Both the position numbers and the translations under genes were made by a program. A DNA stretch of 40,864 bases from CAZJQD01 sp964548165 [NCBI: uncultured bacterium] (GTDB lineage: Bacteria > UBA8481): contig CAZJQD010000023.1 of assembly GCA_964548165.1 (NCBI GenBank), forward strand, positions 1-40,864, read 5' to 3'. Below, piece by piece: positions 40,823 to 40,864 of the stretch; position 1 is the stretch's first letter; each line of letters begins with the position of its first letter. Under the pieces are notes generated by a model. It had not been told where the DNA came from and made no database searches. It saw only the letters and a program-made list of their open reading frames with translations.

Positions 40823-40864
40823 AAAAATGCAAAATGACAAATGGCAAATGGAAAATGGAAAATG
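40823..40864. repeat. Heptamer tandem repeat at window edge
   Basis: Six consecutive seven-base units all ending in AATG (AAAAATG, CAAAATG, ACAAATG, GCAAATG, GAAAATG, GAAAATG) run to the last base, so the array probably continues. It is purine-rich and AT-rich in an otherwise GC-rich region, and lies 28 bases after kdsD. Confidence 0.75.

Noticed and set aside
1-40864. CRISPR arrays, tRNA, rRNA and insertion sequences
   Set aside because: No regular repeat-spacer pattern, tRNA-like cloverleaf or transposase was recognised; repeats seen are short dispersed elements or the heptamer array.

Overview
The window is a dense, GC-rich bacterial chromosome segment made almost entirely of housekeeping genes. 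It comes from a diderm (Gram-negative) organism: it has lipid A and Kdo genes (lpxH, kdsA, kdsD), an outer-membrane beta-barrel candidate and a lipoprotein. Lysine and diaminopimelate synthesis appears to use the LL-DAP aminotransferase shortcut (dapB and dapL), isoprenoids the MEP pathway (ispD, ispF), and quinones a UbiE/MenG methyltransferase. Two CarD-family RNA polymerase regulators are present. The combination fits an uncultivated phylum around Acidobacteria, Eisenbacteria or other FCB/Deltaproteobacteria-like lineages. I cannot place it more precisely from this sequence. I saw no insertion sequence, phage, CRISPR array, tRNA or rRNA.

Layout. 1-3000 (minus): the first half of acetyl-CoA synthetase (acs, running off the window), acpS and a class II aldolase with an N-terminal extension. 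3174-3899 (plus): lpxH. 4120-7458: murQ-anmK (minus), divergent from a SpoIID/LytB-domain protein (plus), which together look like a cell-wall glycan cleavage and salvage unit. 7680-10467 (plus): the least ordinary part, with a 90-residue hyperacidic protein translationally coupled to a 703-residue GYF_2 plus DHH-phosphoesterase-like protein, then an orphan HicB-like protein. 10710-12973 (minus): an outer-membrane barrel and a lipoprotein. 13080-15327 (minus): deoxynucleoside kinase, panB and a family 2 glycosyltransferase, overlapping head to tail. 15510-16487: Sua5-type tRNA modification enzyme. 16663-20091 (minus): an exported protein of about 1,140 residues with FecR, IPT-like and beta-helix regions.

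20360-23400 (plus): dapB, folB, folK, dapL. 23408-28163 (minus): the conserved rpsB-tsf-pyrH-frr-uppS-cdsA operon, preceded by a TM2 protein gene. 28665-30760 (minus): carD, a TPR protein, rpsU and ubiE. 30935-32538 (minus): HNH endonuclease, JAMM metalloprotease and apt, behind a long structured leader. 32741-34361 (plus): tlyA-nadK. 34552-40795 (plus): a second carD with a histone-H1-like tail, a PIN/TRAM protein, ispD, ispF, cysS, kdsA and kdsD, a well-known type of neighbourhood.

Intergenic DNA is short. Several gaps hold dispersed repeats: imperfect inverted repeats rich in a CCACAGAG-type motif, including both clearly convergent gaps at 3900-4120 and 10467-10710; an 81-bp inverted repeat at 16535; and heptamer repeats at the right edge. 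The most interesting items are the acidic plus GYF-DHH pair, the SpoIID/MurQ/AnmK cluster, the H1-tailed CarD protein, the structured leader before the HNH-JAMM-apt operon, and the rpsU terminator lying directly against the ubiE start codon.
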